Under the pieces are notes generated by a model, which worked only from the letters and a program-made list of their open reading frames with translations, searched no databases and was not told the DNA's origin. The translations under genes and the position numbers were made by a program. Of a stretch of DNA of 64,000 nt, positions 13,161 to 25,639 are shown in pieces (positions within the stretch are counted from its first letter, which is position 1; each line of letters begins with the position of its first letter). This stretch comes from Sycobia sp. Sy_11 (lineage: Eukaryota > Arthropoda > Insecta > Hymenoptera > Epichrysomallidae), in the NCBI GenBank assembly GCA_018907035.1, contig JACCIC010000002.1:3955001-4019000 (forward strand). The letters run 5' to 3'.

Positions 13161-14890
13161 TCTCTACCAGGGAAATCCAAAAATATAACAAAAATCCATT
13201 AAACGCATTTTTATTGTTACACAAGAGTATAGACCTACGATTTACGGAGTATAATAACTTCGGCAAAACTTGTAACGCTATAGAGCCTGTATAGAAACGT
13301 AATGGAAAAAGACTTCGGATTTAGAACGAAGCGCGATTTTTTTGCCCTTCTCCCCCCTCCCCCTCCCTTTGGATGGACTAAATGCCATATAGAGACCGTT
13401 TTTTTCGTCCACATTTTTTTCAGAGCTCATTTACGGACCGAGAATGTGTATGGATTTTGCTACTATTATCAAAGACAATTTAGCTCAACCAAACTGTATT
13501 ATAACTTTTATATATTTATTCATTAAGATAAATCGTTAATTTGTTTAAGAATAATTTAAAAAAATAAATAAATTCACGATCCAAATGTTCATTTAAACTG
13601 TACTTATACGGTAATCTAACACTTCATCGCATATATAGATATATTAAACAAAATTTATCTAAATGTTTCCCTTTCTTCACCTGTACAATAAGTGAGCATA
13701 TTTAAGTTTTTTACATATTACACGGGATTGTGCAATTAAATTTATTTTAGTAAAAATAATTTCCTTCACGTACACGCGACACACGGGACAAAATTAATGC
13801 TGAAATCGCACAGTTCAAGCGCAACCTCATTTTATTAACATTCGATAATTTATTCCGATCGCAGCCAATCGACAATTGTTTTCGTAAAACTTATTTAAAA
13901 TGTGATGTCAAATAAAATTTGTAAATAAAACTTTGAGTTTCCTAGGTCGAAGTATTTTTTAGGTCCTCATAGTATATCATATTCTTGTATAACAAAACAT
14001 GTATATAGGTATATTACATCGGCACGACAATGTGGCACTATACCTTTATTAAAAGTATATAATGTTTATAAATTTATCACATTGCATTTTGTAGCTTAAA
14101 ATGTATTTTAATTGACAGTCTTAAAATTGTATAATACTTTTTACGATTGATTAATTAACATTCGCTTGTAAAAGATGCCAAAGTGTTATTTTCAAATGGA
14201 AAAATCCATGAAAGCAATACAAAATTAATCTTCGTAGAGAACACTCAACTGTTATAAATTATTATTAATATGCATCTTATTATTGTTATAACAATTCCGT
14301 AATCTTCATCGAGACCCAAATCCAAATTACTTTGAAATTTTTATGGATTAAAACGTGAGCCTACTCTATGCTCTGTTGTTTTGATTTTAAATTAATTCGA
14401 ATTTTCTTAAATGGAAAAAAAGTCGCTTTTATTCGTCACTTCGAAACATGATACAGAAAAATATATGTAGAATTGAAAGAAAATAAAATCCATTTTGAGG
14501 AACGACGCATATTATACATATATAGCTGAACGCGAAATTAAAATTAAAAGTTTCACACAGAGTAAGAATCACTAGTGCATTAAGAGATGCGATAACGTGA
14601 TAATGCAAAAAAAAGGCTGCGAAACAAATATAATCGTGATCGAAAATTGTAAAACATGAAGCGCCGATTAATTATAATAGTTTATGAAAGAATGTGCATT
14701 TTTGTTTTTGTTTTTGTTTTTGTTTTTTTTTTTTTTTTTTGTTTTTTTAGAAATTTCAACGGTCAAGGAGATAAATCATTGTTATATTTATTGTACATGT
14801 GTCATATAAGAGAATAAGAGAGATGACGACCTGGGCGAAAGAAAGCGCAAAGTAGCCGATTATACAAATTGAACCGCATGGAAGTGTCTG

Positions 14891-14923
<33 letters not shown>

Positions 14924-15309
14924 TATAATATAAATGAAAGAAAAGACTACGAGGTTGAATATAACTTTGAGAATCTTTGATATTTCCATACCGACTTTTG
15001 CGACGTGGAATGTTCAATGTACATCTTGCTTTAATCAATTCCATTACGTTCTCTTAAATAACTATCTCATAGAATTTCCGAAGACAAATTATAATTATTT
15101 ATAAAGGAACAAGAAACAAACAAAAATGGAGAAACAAACAGAGAATAGAATCGCTCACGCATCGGCCTCGGGATTGCACACATTCTTGTACATACGAAGC
15201 GTCGAAAAAATGGACCAAGTGAAAAGCCGTAGCTAAAGAGAAACCGAAACTCGTGCATGTAAAGCCGATGATAAATAAAAAGGAAAATAATAAATAAAAC
15301 TACTAAAAC

Positions 15310-15344
<35 letters not shown>

Positions 15345-16440
15345 TTTAAAAGTAATAAGCTAAAAAAAAAGAAAAGGAAAAGTAAAATAAATAAATAAAA
15401 AAGTTTATGGTGTTCGAAAGACGCGTTAATTTGTGTCGGTTGACGAACAAGTCGATCGGGCTCGGCTTAGGATCGTGTGTACAGTTACAGATATAAAAAT
15501 ACTTAATAAATAAACGTAACGTTTAAGAATCGCTGTGTGTGGCTGAGGCGTCGCACATAACGAGTTTAATAACGATGGTCGATATGCGATATATTTACTT
15601 CTCGAAACATAGACAATGTCAGCTTTCATCTTTAATGTACATTCAAATTTTTTACTTTCCATCAATTGCTCGTCCAGTAAAGTAAACGATTTATTGTAGC
15701 TCGAAGGCAATCATATTTTTCAGATTCTATTACTACTTAGAGCGTGACTAATTCTGTAATTAATGATTAACTTTCAATAACTGGTAAATGGATTTCCTTT
15801 TACGTTTGCTTCCCTTTTTTTTGTGTGACAAAACAAAGAGTCGTAAGCTCGCGCAAATGGCCTTTAGATTGCCGTGTATTCTGCCATCGAGTCGATGCGT
15901 GAGCGATTAAACGCTAATTTAGAAGAGACGATCGAGAGAGAGAGAGCGAGCGAGCGAGAGAAAGAGAGCGAGAGAAATAAGTAAATAAACAAACAAATAA
16001 ACAAAAAAAAAATCAGCCAAATCGCGAAAAAGTCGAAAATTGTAAAATACGAATTTGGTAGAAATAAATATTTCACAGCGTGTTAGCGCGGTATTATTTT
16101 TCTGTATCCCTGTATCTATACGAGACAAGAAAACGAGAGAGAACAAAAAAAAAAAAAAAAACTATACATATAAAGATTAACGGAGAGAAGCGCGCCGCGG
16201 AGGGGTAAAAGAAATTATATTAACGAGGAGGGAGGAGAAAAAAGTTCACAAGTAAAAAACTACGATGATTATTATTATGATTAAAAATAAAACTTCGCCG
16301 CTTTAATTTCATTGATAATCGGAAATAAGGTCTTCGACAATGGTTATCATTACCTAATCATAACGATACATTGTACTTGTCGCTGTTATATACATATATA
16401 TATAAATATAAATATATATAAAAAACACAATATATTAATT

Positions 16441-16984
16441 TAATAATAATAAACAAAATGAAAATATTGTGTATTTATTGAAAAAGTAACCTTTATAAAA
16501 AAAAATTGCGATGTTATTGATTTTTCTATCGTACAATATAAACAATTATGTGCATGTATAATAATAAAAATATTTGATATGAATATTGTTTGAGTTGAAA
16601 ATTTTTAAATTGCACAAAAGTAAATAACATTAAAATTTTATATACATAAACAAGATTTTTTAACATCAAACAGGTTGAAATTCCACAATTGTACAATGAA
16701 TAATCCAGTATCACGTGTATTACATTTAATTGATTTGTTATATCTATTTTATTGATAACAGCACGACTCTTAATTTGCCTTTTATTCCGACAATACGTGA
16801 TTCGAAATAAAATACATGAAGCATTATTAATCAGTTTTATATTTCGACATTGTCAATGAGATGATGAAGCGATCCTATCTGCAGCAATGAATCGTCACTT
16901 TTCTATTTCATTTCAATCAAATCCCGATCGATGAGAAAATTGTAACGAGACATAGCGTATCTGTGTCGATTTTCATCGTACAAG
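16441..16984. other. Convergent intergenic / 3' UTR overlap zone
   Basis: AT-rich DNA between the putative iRhom transcript end and the stop of the Tctex1 gene. It probably holds the 3' UTR of the latter. A poly-A-type TTTTATTTC stretch in - orientation lies near 16801-16815. No ORF of note. Confidence 0.4.
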
Positions 16985-19900
16985 TTATTCGTAGTTCAAA
17001 ACGGCGATTATTCCAGAAGCATAGAGGTTGGAGCTTTCGAATACGTGAACGGAGTAAGTATCCCGTAAAGGGTCCCACAGTCTGCCTGTATTGATCATCA
17101 TCGATTGGCCCACATTCTCAAAAATTGTGATGCAAACAATGTATTTTACCCTGCAAATAAAATTGTTTCCTGTAATTATAGCTCTTTGAAAAAGGCCGCA
17201 TAGTTTAAAATTTAAAAATGTACTCGAGCGAGCTGTTTTGTATCAGTTTAATAACGGTTTCAATATTTAAACGGAATTTAGCTAATTTTCTTTTTTTTCA
17301 GATTTTAAGTCTCTGGTAGAAAAACAAGATAAGATTGGCGCTTCATTGTTGGCAATGGATATTAAATTTACTGAGCTATAAGGTTCTATAGTTAGTTTTA
17401 CTTTCTTACTGGATGAGCTAAATATTCAAATTTAGCAGATTATAAGTTTTTCAGATTTCAGTACTTGACAGCTGAATTTTTAATAAAATACAAGGAAGAG
17501 ATGACAATCGATATTGATATAAAACATTATAAGCTTCAGAAAAATTGTGAAAAGCGATCAACTTTTAAAATTCTAAGTGAAATAATCAGACGAAGCAATG
17601 AAAAATAAATAATTGTTATCAACAATAAATTCTTTAAGGTTTATTTTTAGAAAATATAACAATTATGTGTAGTTTTCTTTGTATTTTCACTTCATTTATA
17701 GAAATAAAAATAATTTGATGTTTTGTTCATCCCAACGGAGCTCCACACTATTTTGAGAAACAATGACACGAGTTTGCATTACATACAAGAGTAAATATAT
17801 TGTTTGATTCTTGAAATCGGTAAATTTTTTACATAAATACATTCGAAAATCATTTGTTGCTCTAACAATAAGAGAAAATTTTTTTTCTGAAATAATATTG
17901 TTTAAACAATCTAAATCTTACTACAATGAAATATATTAAGAATTTAATGGAGCTTCGAAGTCAATTTTTAACTATCGAGCAAGAAGGACTCGGTTTTAAA
18001 TAATATTATAGATAAATATTAAAGTTTTGACAAGTACATTTCAGAATTCTCCTTATTCGCGTAGATTATGCATTGCCGCAAAGTTTGAAGTAAATTCGTC
18101 AAATAATGTGGAAATAATAAGAGTTTAAAAAATTTTTTTTAAATAGTTTAAAAATTTTATTATAACAATGCAATATATATATAATAAAACAACGTAAAGA
18201 TGTTTAGATCCGATGCCGGCATATACTAAGAACAGAATGCTTTCTATACTCGATCGGTATTGAAGAATAGTGGATATGGTATTATAGGGAACGTAGGAGA
18301 TCGATCTTTTGAACATCGATATGAAAGTTTTAGAAAAATACAGGTACTTATGTTGAATACATAATACTTCTGAAGACAAGTGCTTTTGCTTGCTGTTTTT
18401 TTTTTCATTAAATAAATTATCGAAAAAATGTTCTCATATACTTTTCTCATAATATAACAAACTAAATAAAAGAATATGCATTGAGTTCCATTAATTTTGA
18501 AATTTTCAAATATATTATAAAAAATCAACGTTATGTTGCATTCCGATGTCTATGCATAATAGGAACGCATAAAACTTTTATTATTACTTATTTGAATGTA
18601 AAAATATTCATTTATCATTATTGCATATATGAACTGAAAATACCCTATAGTGCCGAATACAATTAGTAATTAACTATGAAGTAAAAAAAAATCTGCATTA
18701 CAGTTTGGCTGTCATATTAAACGAAATGTCTAAAAACCTATTTAAACTCTGTTCACACAAAGTACAATTTTTGGGGCCAGTTTATACTAATTCAATACTC
18801 TATGGTCTTTAATTCATTTATAGATCCAACTTCTTTTCTCATTTAACAATATGTGACCTCAAAACTTACGCACACTTACCAAAAATCGTTAAAAAAAATA
18901 ATAATACAGATATAACATTTTTTTTTAAAATCTGAAATATCCTCTTCAGCTGTCCTCTTGACATATAAGAAATTATAAAATTTAACAACTATATAAAAGC
19001 AACAAAAAATGACGAGTAAAAAGTACAATTATTAATTTAATTAATTTACGCGTTGATTGCAACAATAATAACGACAAAAAACTAGACGAAGAACGATCAA
19101 CAGATTTACCGATCGAAATCGGTCCTGTAAAGCCTGGTCCGTATCTCATTCGCGAGATCCTGGCAGAGCTGGCCGCAGGTCCTTGGATTGTACTGCTTGT
19201 CCTTCAGCCTCTGGTTCATGCAGCTAGCGAGTATCATGTCGGACACCTCGTAGGTGAATGGCCTGTGCGGCTCGAGTCGGTAGCTGTTCTGATACTTCGG
19301 TACCTGCGCGTCGTTTAATTATATGTGTTCAATAGACAATAATTCCGCATAACCGAATGGTTTGTTATGAAAGGAGAGGAAGGAGGCTGATAAAAAATGC
19401 CCCTAAATCTATAGAAATACGGAAAAGAAATCTAAATTTCAAAATTTCCAAGATGAACAATTTATCGACAGTGAAAAAGGTTGCCGAAAAGCAACGTTAG
19501 TCGAATGGATGATTTGAGCTAAAGTATGAAACCGATTGAAATAATATATAATATATATTTGAAAATATGACTCAAACCATCCACAGAGCTCCTTATTTTT
19601 TAAGAAAAATGAAATCATATCAAAACCATTCCGAACTGTGACTAAAATCATTTTTAAAATATACTCAAGTTTGTTCAATATTACATGATTTTTTACAGAT
19701 TTTTCAGAGGTTTGAATACAATTAGAGCCAATTTTCAGTGTGATATTATTAATTACCATTTAGTAACATTAACGTTGATTTTAATCTTTTACTTATGAAT
19801 TAATCGAATATCTTCAATGGAAATTATAGAAAATTTTTCTGATTTTTAAAATGCCAAAAAAGAACATTTCGAAATTTTTTAGTATAATATCTATTTTCGT

Positions 19901-20656
19901 TTTTGACTATTATTCGAACCTCCATCTATAAAATCCATGTACAGCCTATAGAAATAAAAACAACTTTGGTGAAATCGTGAAACTCTTTTATCTGAAAAAT
20001 TCTTACGTTTCGTAACTGTATATACGTGTATACATGCTTATCAGAAAACTATATGTCGATTTTCATTATTATTTTATTTTTATCTATTTTTATCAATACT
20101 TTTTAATCAAAATAAGACTAGAAATTGACGATTGTCCATACATCGTTTATTATAGTAAATCGCTCTTAATCCCAACCGAAATCCCTTAAATCCATAAAAC
20201 CGATGTAATCTATCTAAGCTCGTATGGACGTCGACTGGTTCTTTTTTTTTTTTGTTTCCGCAGCGAAATGAAGGCGCGATAGGGTGACAGCGTTAAATAA
20301 TCAATGATAAATAACCTAAAAGCGCAATAACGAGATGGGGCTATATTACATCGAGAAAACGAAATGAGAACAATTACTTTGAAACCTTTGCCGCTCGATC
20401 TCCATGCTATGCTCTGTCGACCGCCGCCCAGCGAACTCTGTCGGCTCTTTGTGCGCGCGAGCTGATCTTCCGGTTGCGAATACAACGAGGCTTGATCTAC
20501 GGAGATTCGGAAAAGTTTCGTATTATTTCGCGCAAACGGTCACGAAAATTTTGCTTTATAAACTCATGAATAGTAAGCCGCAATGATCGAACCCTCGCTT
20601 TCCTTGTCGCCTTCCCTCGACTTGTCACTTTTGGATTTTTTAAAGCCAGCCTTCAT
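16985..20656 (-). CDS. Tctex1-type dynein light chain (DYNLT5/TCTEX1D1-like), 180 aa
   Basis: Four exons on the - strand: 20656-20593, 20496-20378, 19303-19110, 17150-16985, phases 1, 0, 2. They join to 543 bases, 180 aa plus stop. The N-terminus is lysine/serine-rich, then a basic linker (about residues 22-60), then a Tctex1 domain (about 61-180). Its start has the family pattern YQNSYRLEP; the middle has CGQLCQDLANEIRTRL; after the last splice comes RVKYIVCITIFENVGQS, followed by TGRLWDP and a hydrophobic SGIIAVLNYE end. Family members are accessory light chains of cytoplasmic or ciliary dynein. The length matches DYNLT5 better than classic DYNLT1. The last three exons are convincing. Exon 1 depends on a weak donor (GTTCGA at 20592) and could be wrong. 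No exon is a long ORF, so the gene is easily missed. Confidence 0.82.
17151..19109. other. Last intron of the Tctex1 gene
   Basis: In - orientation the donor is GTAAAT at 19109 and the acceptor TTTGCAG ends at 17151. The interior is AT-rich with no recognisable exon or element. The next intron (19304-20377, donor GTAATT) is similar. The short open frames inside both are unsupported. Confidence 0.65.
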
Positions 20657-20795
20657 AATTCACAATAAACGAGGATTAGAAATTTTAATTATCTACAGTA
20701 ACGTAAATATTCCGAATAAGATAATAATAATAAAAAAAAAAGATATAAAAGGTTAGGAAGACTTTTACATAATATGTCAACGATAGATATACATG

Positions 20796-20872
<77 letters not shown>

Positions 20873-21572
20873 TGTATATTTAAAAAGAAGGTATAATAAA
20901 AAAGTCATAAAATATAAATTGCATTGAATTAAAAGTCATGTTGACTGAAAAAGTCTTTTTTTTTTAAAAAAAAAATTTTTAGTTTACATTCTATTATCAC
21001 TAAGAACAAGATTACTATTGCGTCGCGGTATTAGTGACTATTTGGAATCGTTCATTACACATGACATATTTTCTAGTATTATAGAAGTATGCATATAAAT
21101 ATATAATATATATATATATATATAATCTTCAGTATTCAAATGAGATATAAAGTTTCTAATAAATCAAATGTTTCAAATAAAACGGACTAACAAAGACTCA
21201 GATTCTGATAAAATTTAGTTAAGAAGTCTTGTCAAAACCAATATTTTGGTATCTCAGGTCTCGATTTCATCTTGAACCTTTAAGACAGTCTTTTTGATGT
21301 TTCGTCTTGAATTCCGATAGATGATCGAATATTACCAAGACTAGCCTTGAGTATGGGGAAAACCCTAGCTCCGGAAGGAACTCTTATAAAAACTTGGCAA
21401 ATGAATTCAATTTATTCTTAAAAAATGTAGCTTTGAATTCATGTACAATACATTTTTTTATTGGGTGACACGCTTCCCAGCGCTGCCCGCAACCTCACAC
21501 ACCTCACATGACTTACCTACACACTATTTGTCTTGACTAATGCAATTAATCTTCAGAATTTGTAGAACTACT
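20657..21572. other. Intergenic, with (AT)n/(GTAT)n microsatellite
   Basis: Upstream of the Tctex1 start codon, so it should hold that gene's promoter, though no clear core motif is seen. A compound microsatellite, (AT)n then (GTAT)n, runs from about 20798 to 20878. A short GC-richer stretch at 21466-21520 is not recognised. Confidence 0.5.
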
Positions 21573-22211
21573 AACTAATTACAGCGCGTTTATCCTGCAA
21601 TCCCAGAAGGCTACTTTTAAATTGTTTGATTTTGGTAATATAATTAAAACAATTACAATTCATATCAGTTATATGTAAATAAAATCTTCAATAAAAATAT
21701 ATAATGTTATATATCTTTTAATTTATGTATCGATTAATTGTTCTAATATGCACAAATTATCCATTGACTTAAAGAACATGATGTAGAAAATTCTTCTAAA
21801 GACAAATTCTTAAAAAAAGTGCGTCAAATGAAAGAACGAACTTCAACGTGTAATGATTCAATGATGCAATGATAATCATTCAATGACCCCTCTCCCTCTC
21901 TTCTTCAGGTTTATGAAATTAAAATAAATTTATTTTAGTTTCTATCTAGGGTGCTGTGAGGATGAATGATAGTATTGGGACAGGTGAGTGGAGCTGGTAA
22001 ATCATTCTTTATAAAAGATATAACGATAAGTACATCCTTTTATACAAAAAATACAAAACAAAATAATAAAAAAAATAACTTAATTCCTACCACTAGAGAT
22101 TTCTGCGTAGATATCCTATACTAAAATCTAAAAAGAAGAAAGAAGTATTACTTTTATTGAATTTTATATATTAATGTATAACTAAGCATTGGTTTGATTA
22201 TTTCAGATCTG
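21573..22211 (+). pseudogene. 3' fragment of an RNase T2-like gene plus its flank
   Basis: The last codons (PEGYF then TAA at 21618) and about 590 bases of downstream DNA match the 3' end and flank of the complete genes at 37141-37770 and 45107-45440. Shared landmarks are an AATAAA at about 21690, a pyrimidine-rich block ending CTCTTCTTCAGG and the A/T-rich tail. Upstream coding sequence is missing. Homology breaks at 22212, where a mariner begins, and seems to resume after it at 23436. This is the left-most relic of the array that is otherwise at 33-45 kb. Confidence 0.75.
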
Positions 22212-23435
22212 CGAGGGTGGATTGATAAGTTTCCGGTCTGCCCAAGAGATGGCGCCACTAGGCCTACCTTAAGGTGGTGTTCTATAGTACCATCCTTAGA
22301 TAGCTTGTAGCTATAGTTACAGTCCGATCAACATGTTAGTTTAGGTTTGAGAGCACGCTGAACAAGACGCCTCTGTGTTTTTCGTAAAAATAGAAAAGCT
22401 GGAAAATTGTGCTGTCATCAAATACTTTTATTTGAAGGAGTTCACGCCGAAGGAAATTACAGAAGAGATGGACTCAACACTGGAGACATCCTTCCCATCA
22501 TATTCAACCGTTAAGCAGTGGGTTTCACCTCTGATGAGCTTCGCTCAGGACGCCCCATTGATGTCACAACTCCAGATATGATCGAAAAAACGATCAAATA
22601 ATACTGAAAGACCGCAGATTAAAAGTGCGTGAGATAGCTGAGACCTGTAAGATGTCATATAAAGGTGTACAAAATATTTTGCACCAACAATTATATATGG
22701 AAAAGCTCTGTGCAAGATGGGTGCCGCATTTGCTAACAATCGACCAAAAATTGATTCTAAAGAACATTTCTACCGCCAATTTGACGTTGTAACCGTTGAC
22801 GAAACTTGAGTCCACCAGTATACTGCTGAAACCAAACAACAGTCTAAATAGTGGATTGGACCAGGGGAACCATTCCAAAGAAGGCAAAAACAATTTTTTC
22901 GGCGAATAAGGTTATGGCTACTGTTTTTTGAGATGCAAGAGGTATTATATACATTGATTACCTTGAAAAGGGTAAAACTATCACTAGTCAATACTACGCA
23001 GACTTATTGCAACGTTTGAGCCACGAAGTGAATATTAAACGACCTCATCTGGCGAAGAAAAAAAATCTTGTTTGATTACGATAACGCACCAGCGCACACG
23101 TCAATCGTTGCGATGGCTAACATCAACGATCTGAAGTTTGTATTGATGCCGCACCCTCCCTACTCTCCAGACCTAGCCCCGAATGACTATTATCTGTTTC
23201 CTAACCTTAAAAAATGGCTTGGCAGTAAGAGATTTTCGGACAATGAAGAAGTAATCGAAGCTGTAAATGGGTATTTTGAGGAGCTTGACGAATCAGTCTA
23301 TAGAGATAGCATTACTAGACTAGAACACCGCTATAAGAAATGTATCAGCCTTGGAGGAGATTATGTTGAGAAATAAAAAAATTCTTAAAACGTTGTTTTT
23401 CTTGGTCAGGCCGGTAACATAATCAATCCACCACG
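22212..23435 (+). mobile_element. Mariner (Tc1/mariner) element 1, inactivated
   Basis: A 1.2 kb element with imperfect terminal inverted repeats: the left end CGAGGGTGGATTGATAAG pairs with the right end near 23410-23435. Transposase remnants run in order. The N-terminal helix-turn-helix has IKYFYLKEFTPKEI. The first catalytic Asp lies in VDET, where the following Trp is TGA. YDNAPAH supplies the second Asp and YSPDLAPND the third (D,D34D type), in the open stretch 23068-23376 ending GGDYVEK. At least two Trp-to-TGA changes and several frameshifts make it non-functional. It is inserted in the flank of an RNase T2-like relic. Confidence 0.9.
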
Positions 23436-23477
23436 TAAGTTAATCACTCAATCCAATTACCTCTCTCTCTCTCTCTT

Positions 23478-23521
<44 letters not shown>

Positions 23522-25395
23522 ATGAGGCCTTGTTTGTAAAAATTGAAAATTTTATACAGAACTCAGATGAATGCACAGTGCACATGAAATTTAAGAAATG
23601 TTCCGTAAAATTTAATAAAATTTGTTGATAAAAAAAAAATAAAGTACTCCTAAAAAATATTTCATACAATATGCCGTAAATTGAATGTAACGTACATAAA
23701 TTTTTAGTTTTTAGTGAATTTGAACTCCTATAAGTATGTGAATGAAACTATTTTCCAACATGTGTAAATTAATTTTAATGTACTTTTTTAACAGTGTAAC
23801 CATATATAGTAAGGTAAGGTGGGCACAAAGGTGTAGATCAAATACTAATAAGAAATATAATAATCGAATAATAATAACAATATAGGATTATTCAGGAATT
23901 TTATAGCTTCAACATTTACAACTCGTCTCAAAACTCGAGTCTCGTCCGGTCACGTTCAAACTCGCAATTTTCCCGATGATTCGCGATGCTGTTGTAGAAT
24001 CATTTTCTCTATGAAAAGAAGGCTCCTCTACACGCGCGGTATCGGGAACCACAGTTAACAAATATTAACTCGGTTTGCGCGGGGGTAAGCTAACATACAT
24101 GTAATCAATAAACTTCCGTATTTGCATTAAAATGTACTATTTTTAACGGAGCGCCCAAATCTGTTTGAAATATTCTAGTGAAGAGCGTGCGCAAAGTCAA
24201 AGCTCAAGATAGTGCTTCACCCACATCCAAGACAAGCCGAGATTTTGTAAAATATTGTCATGGTAACGGAGAAGTACAATTAAAGTCCTAAGCTGGTTTT
24301 GATATTGCCATAAATTTGGCAAAAAAGTATTGGTTGGAAGTTTGAAAAATTGTTTTTTTTTATGAAAAATCGTATCAAAATACCTATCTAATGACGTCAT
24401 GTTGATATTCAAGAAGTTTAAAATAATTAAAACATCGAAAAATCAACTTATTAAGGATTTAATGTCTCGTTAGTGTTTTGTTCTACTGCTACTTAAAAAA
24501 TAGAAATAAAGAATGAAAATATTAAGTACTCTACTTACAGAACTAACTTTCTAGGCTAATTTTTCAGGTATATTTGAAGTAAATAGGCACAAAATCATAT
24601 AAAAAGTGGCTTATAATATTTAAAAATAAAAAAAATTTTATTTACTAGAAAAAAAAAGTTTATTAGCAAAAGAAACATACGGCTAAAAATAGTTAGAACA
24701 GAAAAGAAATAAAGAATTAAAATAAACATACTGATAAACAGATTTTCAAGTTAGGCGATATGTATTGTATATAAAATTTAATTCACTTCGTGGTAATAAA
24801 TTTGTTCTTCATATTTTATCTTATCTACATCAATTTTGGTTATTATGCCAGCTAAGACAGAGTTAAGCTCGCTTCGTATAAATATCACGTTTGCTCAATA
24901 CAAAAAAAATCATTAACTGAAATCATTTTAGTAAAAACAACTATACTAATTGGAAGACAGGTTAGTCAGATTTTATTTTAAATTATTAAGAATACTGTGT
25001 TTTATGAATGTATTTTTAATTTATTTTGTTACGTTAAGTTGTATATGTTGGGTTGTACTAAAACAATGTCTACGGAAATTATCCTGTTTACTGCGTAGGA
25101 CACGATGTCCGGATATATCTGGACGACTTCTATGGGGAGTTTTGTATTCTATCATCCGAACATCAAACTCTCGGTAGAAGTCGTTCAGAGATACCTGGGC
25201 ATCGTATTTTACCTCTCCAACATTAAACTTTCTATAGTAGTCGTCCCGAAATATATTCTATCGTTCGAACATGAAACTCTGTACAAGTCGTCTCATTTAG
25301 TTAGTGTTCCTAAAGAAAATTAAAGCAAAATAATGGTCTGCGTCTAGCATATTTTTCAATCGGACCCTGATATATCGTCTTTTTAGACGTAAGCA

Positions 25396-25452
<57 letters not shown>

Positions 25453-25600
25453 GCGTACAACTTTGCTTCTGCCGTTTTGCAATAGATGGCTTCAGCAGTA
25501 AGTTGTAGTCGACATAAATAGATCGTAGATATCATACAATATGCTTAAGTATTTGTAAACATAACGTCATCGAAATATTAGTCGATTTTTGTATGCATCA
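23436..25600. other. Intergenic stretch with microsatellites and degenerate repeats
   Basis: The first 30 bases resemble the continuation of the RNase T2 gene flank (compare 37764-37791). A (CT)n tract follows at 23460-23517. At 23930-24085 is a GC-richer patch with no assigned role. A degenerate tandem repeat lies at 25140-25300 and an (AT)n tract at 25400-25449. No recognisable gene. Confidence 0.5.
25140..25300 (+). repeat. Three degenerate tandem units of about 50-60 bases
   Basis: The pattern GAACATnAAACTCT...AGTCGT recurs at 25158, 25219 and 25268, spaced 61 and 49 bases. Each unit also has TATTnTATC or a similar start. Units are clearly related but diverged. It is not a known microsatellite type, and no protein domain is seen in any frame. 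Confidence 0.6.
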
Positions 25601-25639
25601 TAAAGTTATTCAAGATTTATGAACATGTTAGTTTACGAG

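Larger units (their letters stand above)
10397..16440 (+). other. Probable long 3' UTR / downstream region of iRhom
   Basis: No recognisable exon follows the iRhom stop for about 6 kb. The + strand is A/G-rich with repeated GAGA and AAAAA runs and many AATAAA hexamers (for example near 10968, 15285 and 16288). This looks like a long insect 3' UTR converging on the next gene, but the transcript end cannot be read from sequence. Microsatellites lie inside at 12588-12666 (AT), 14896-14925 (ATA) and 15312-15342 (GA). Short open frames here are low-complexity. Confidence 0.45.
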
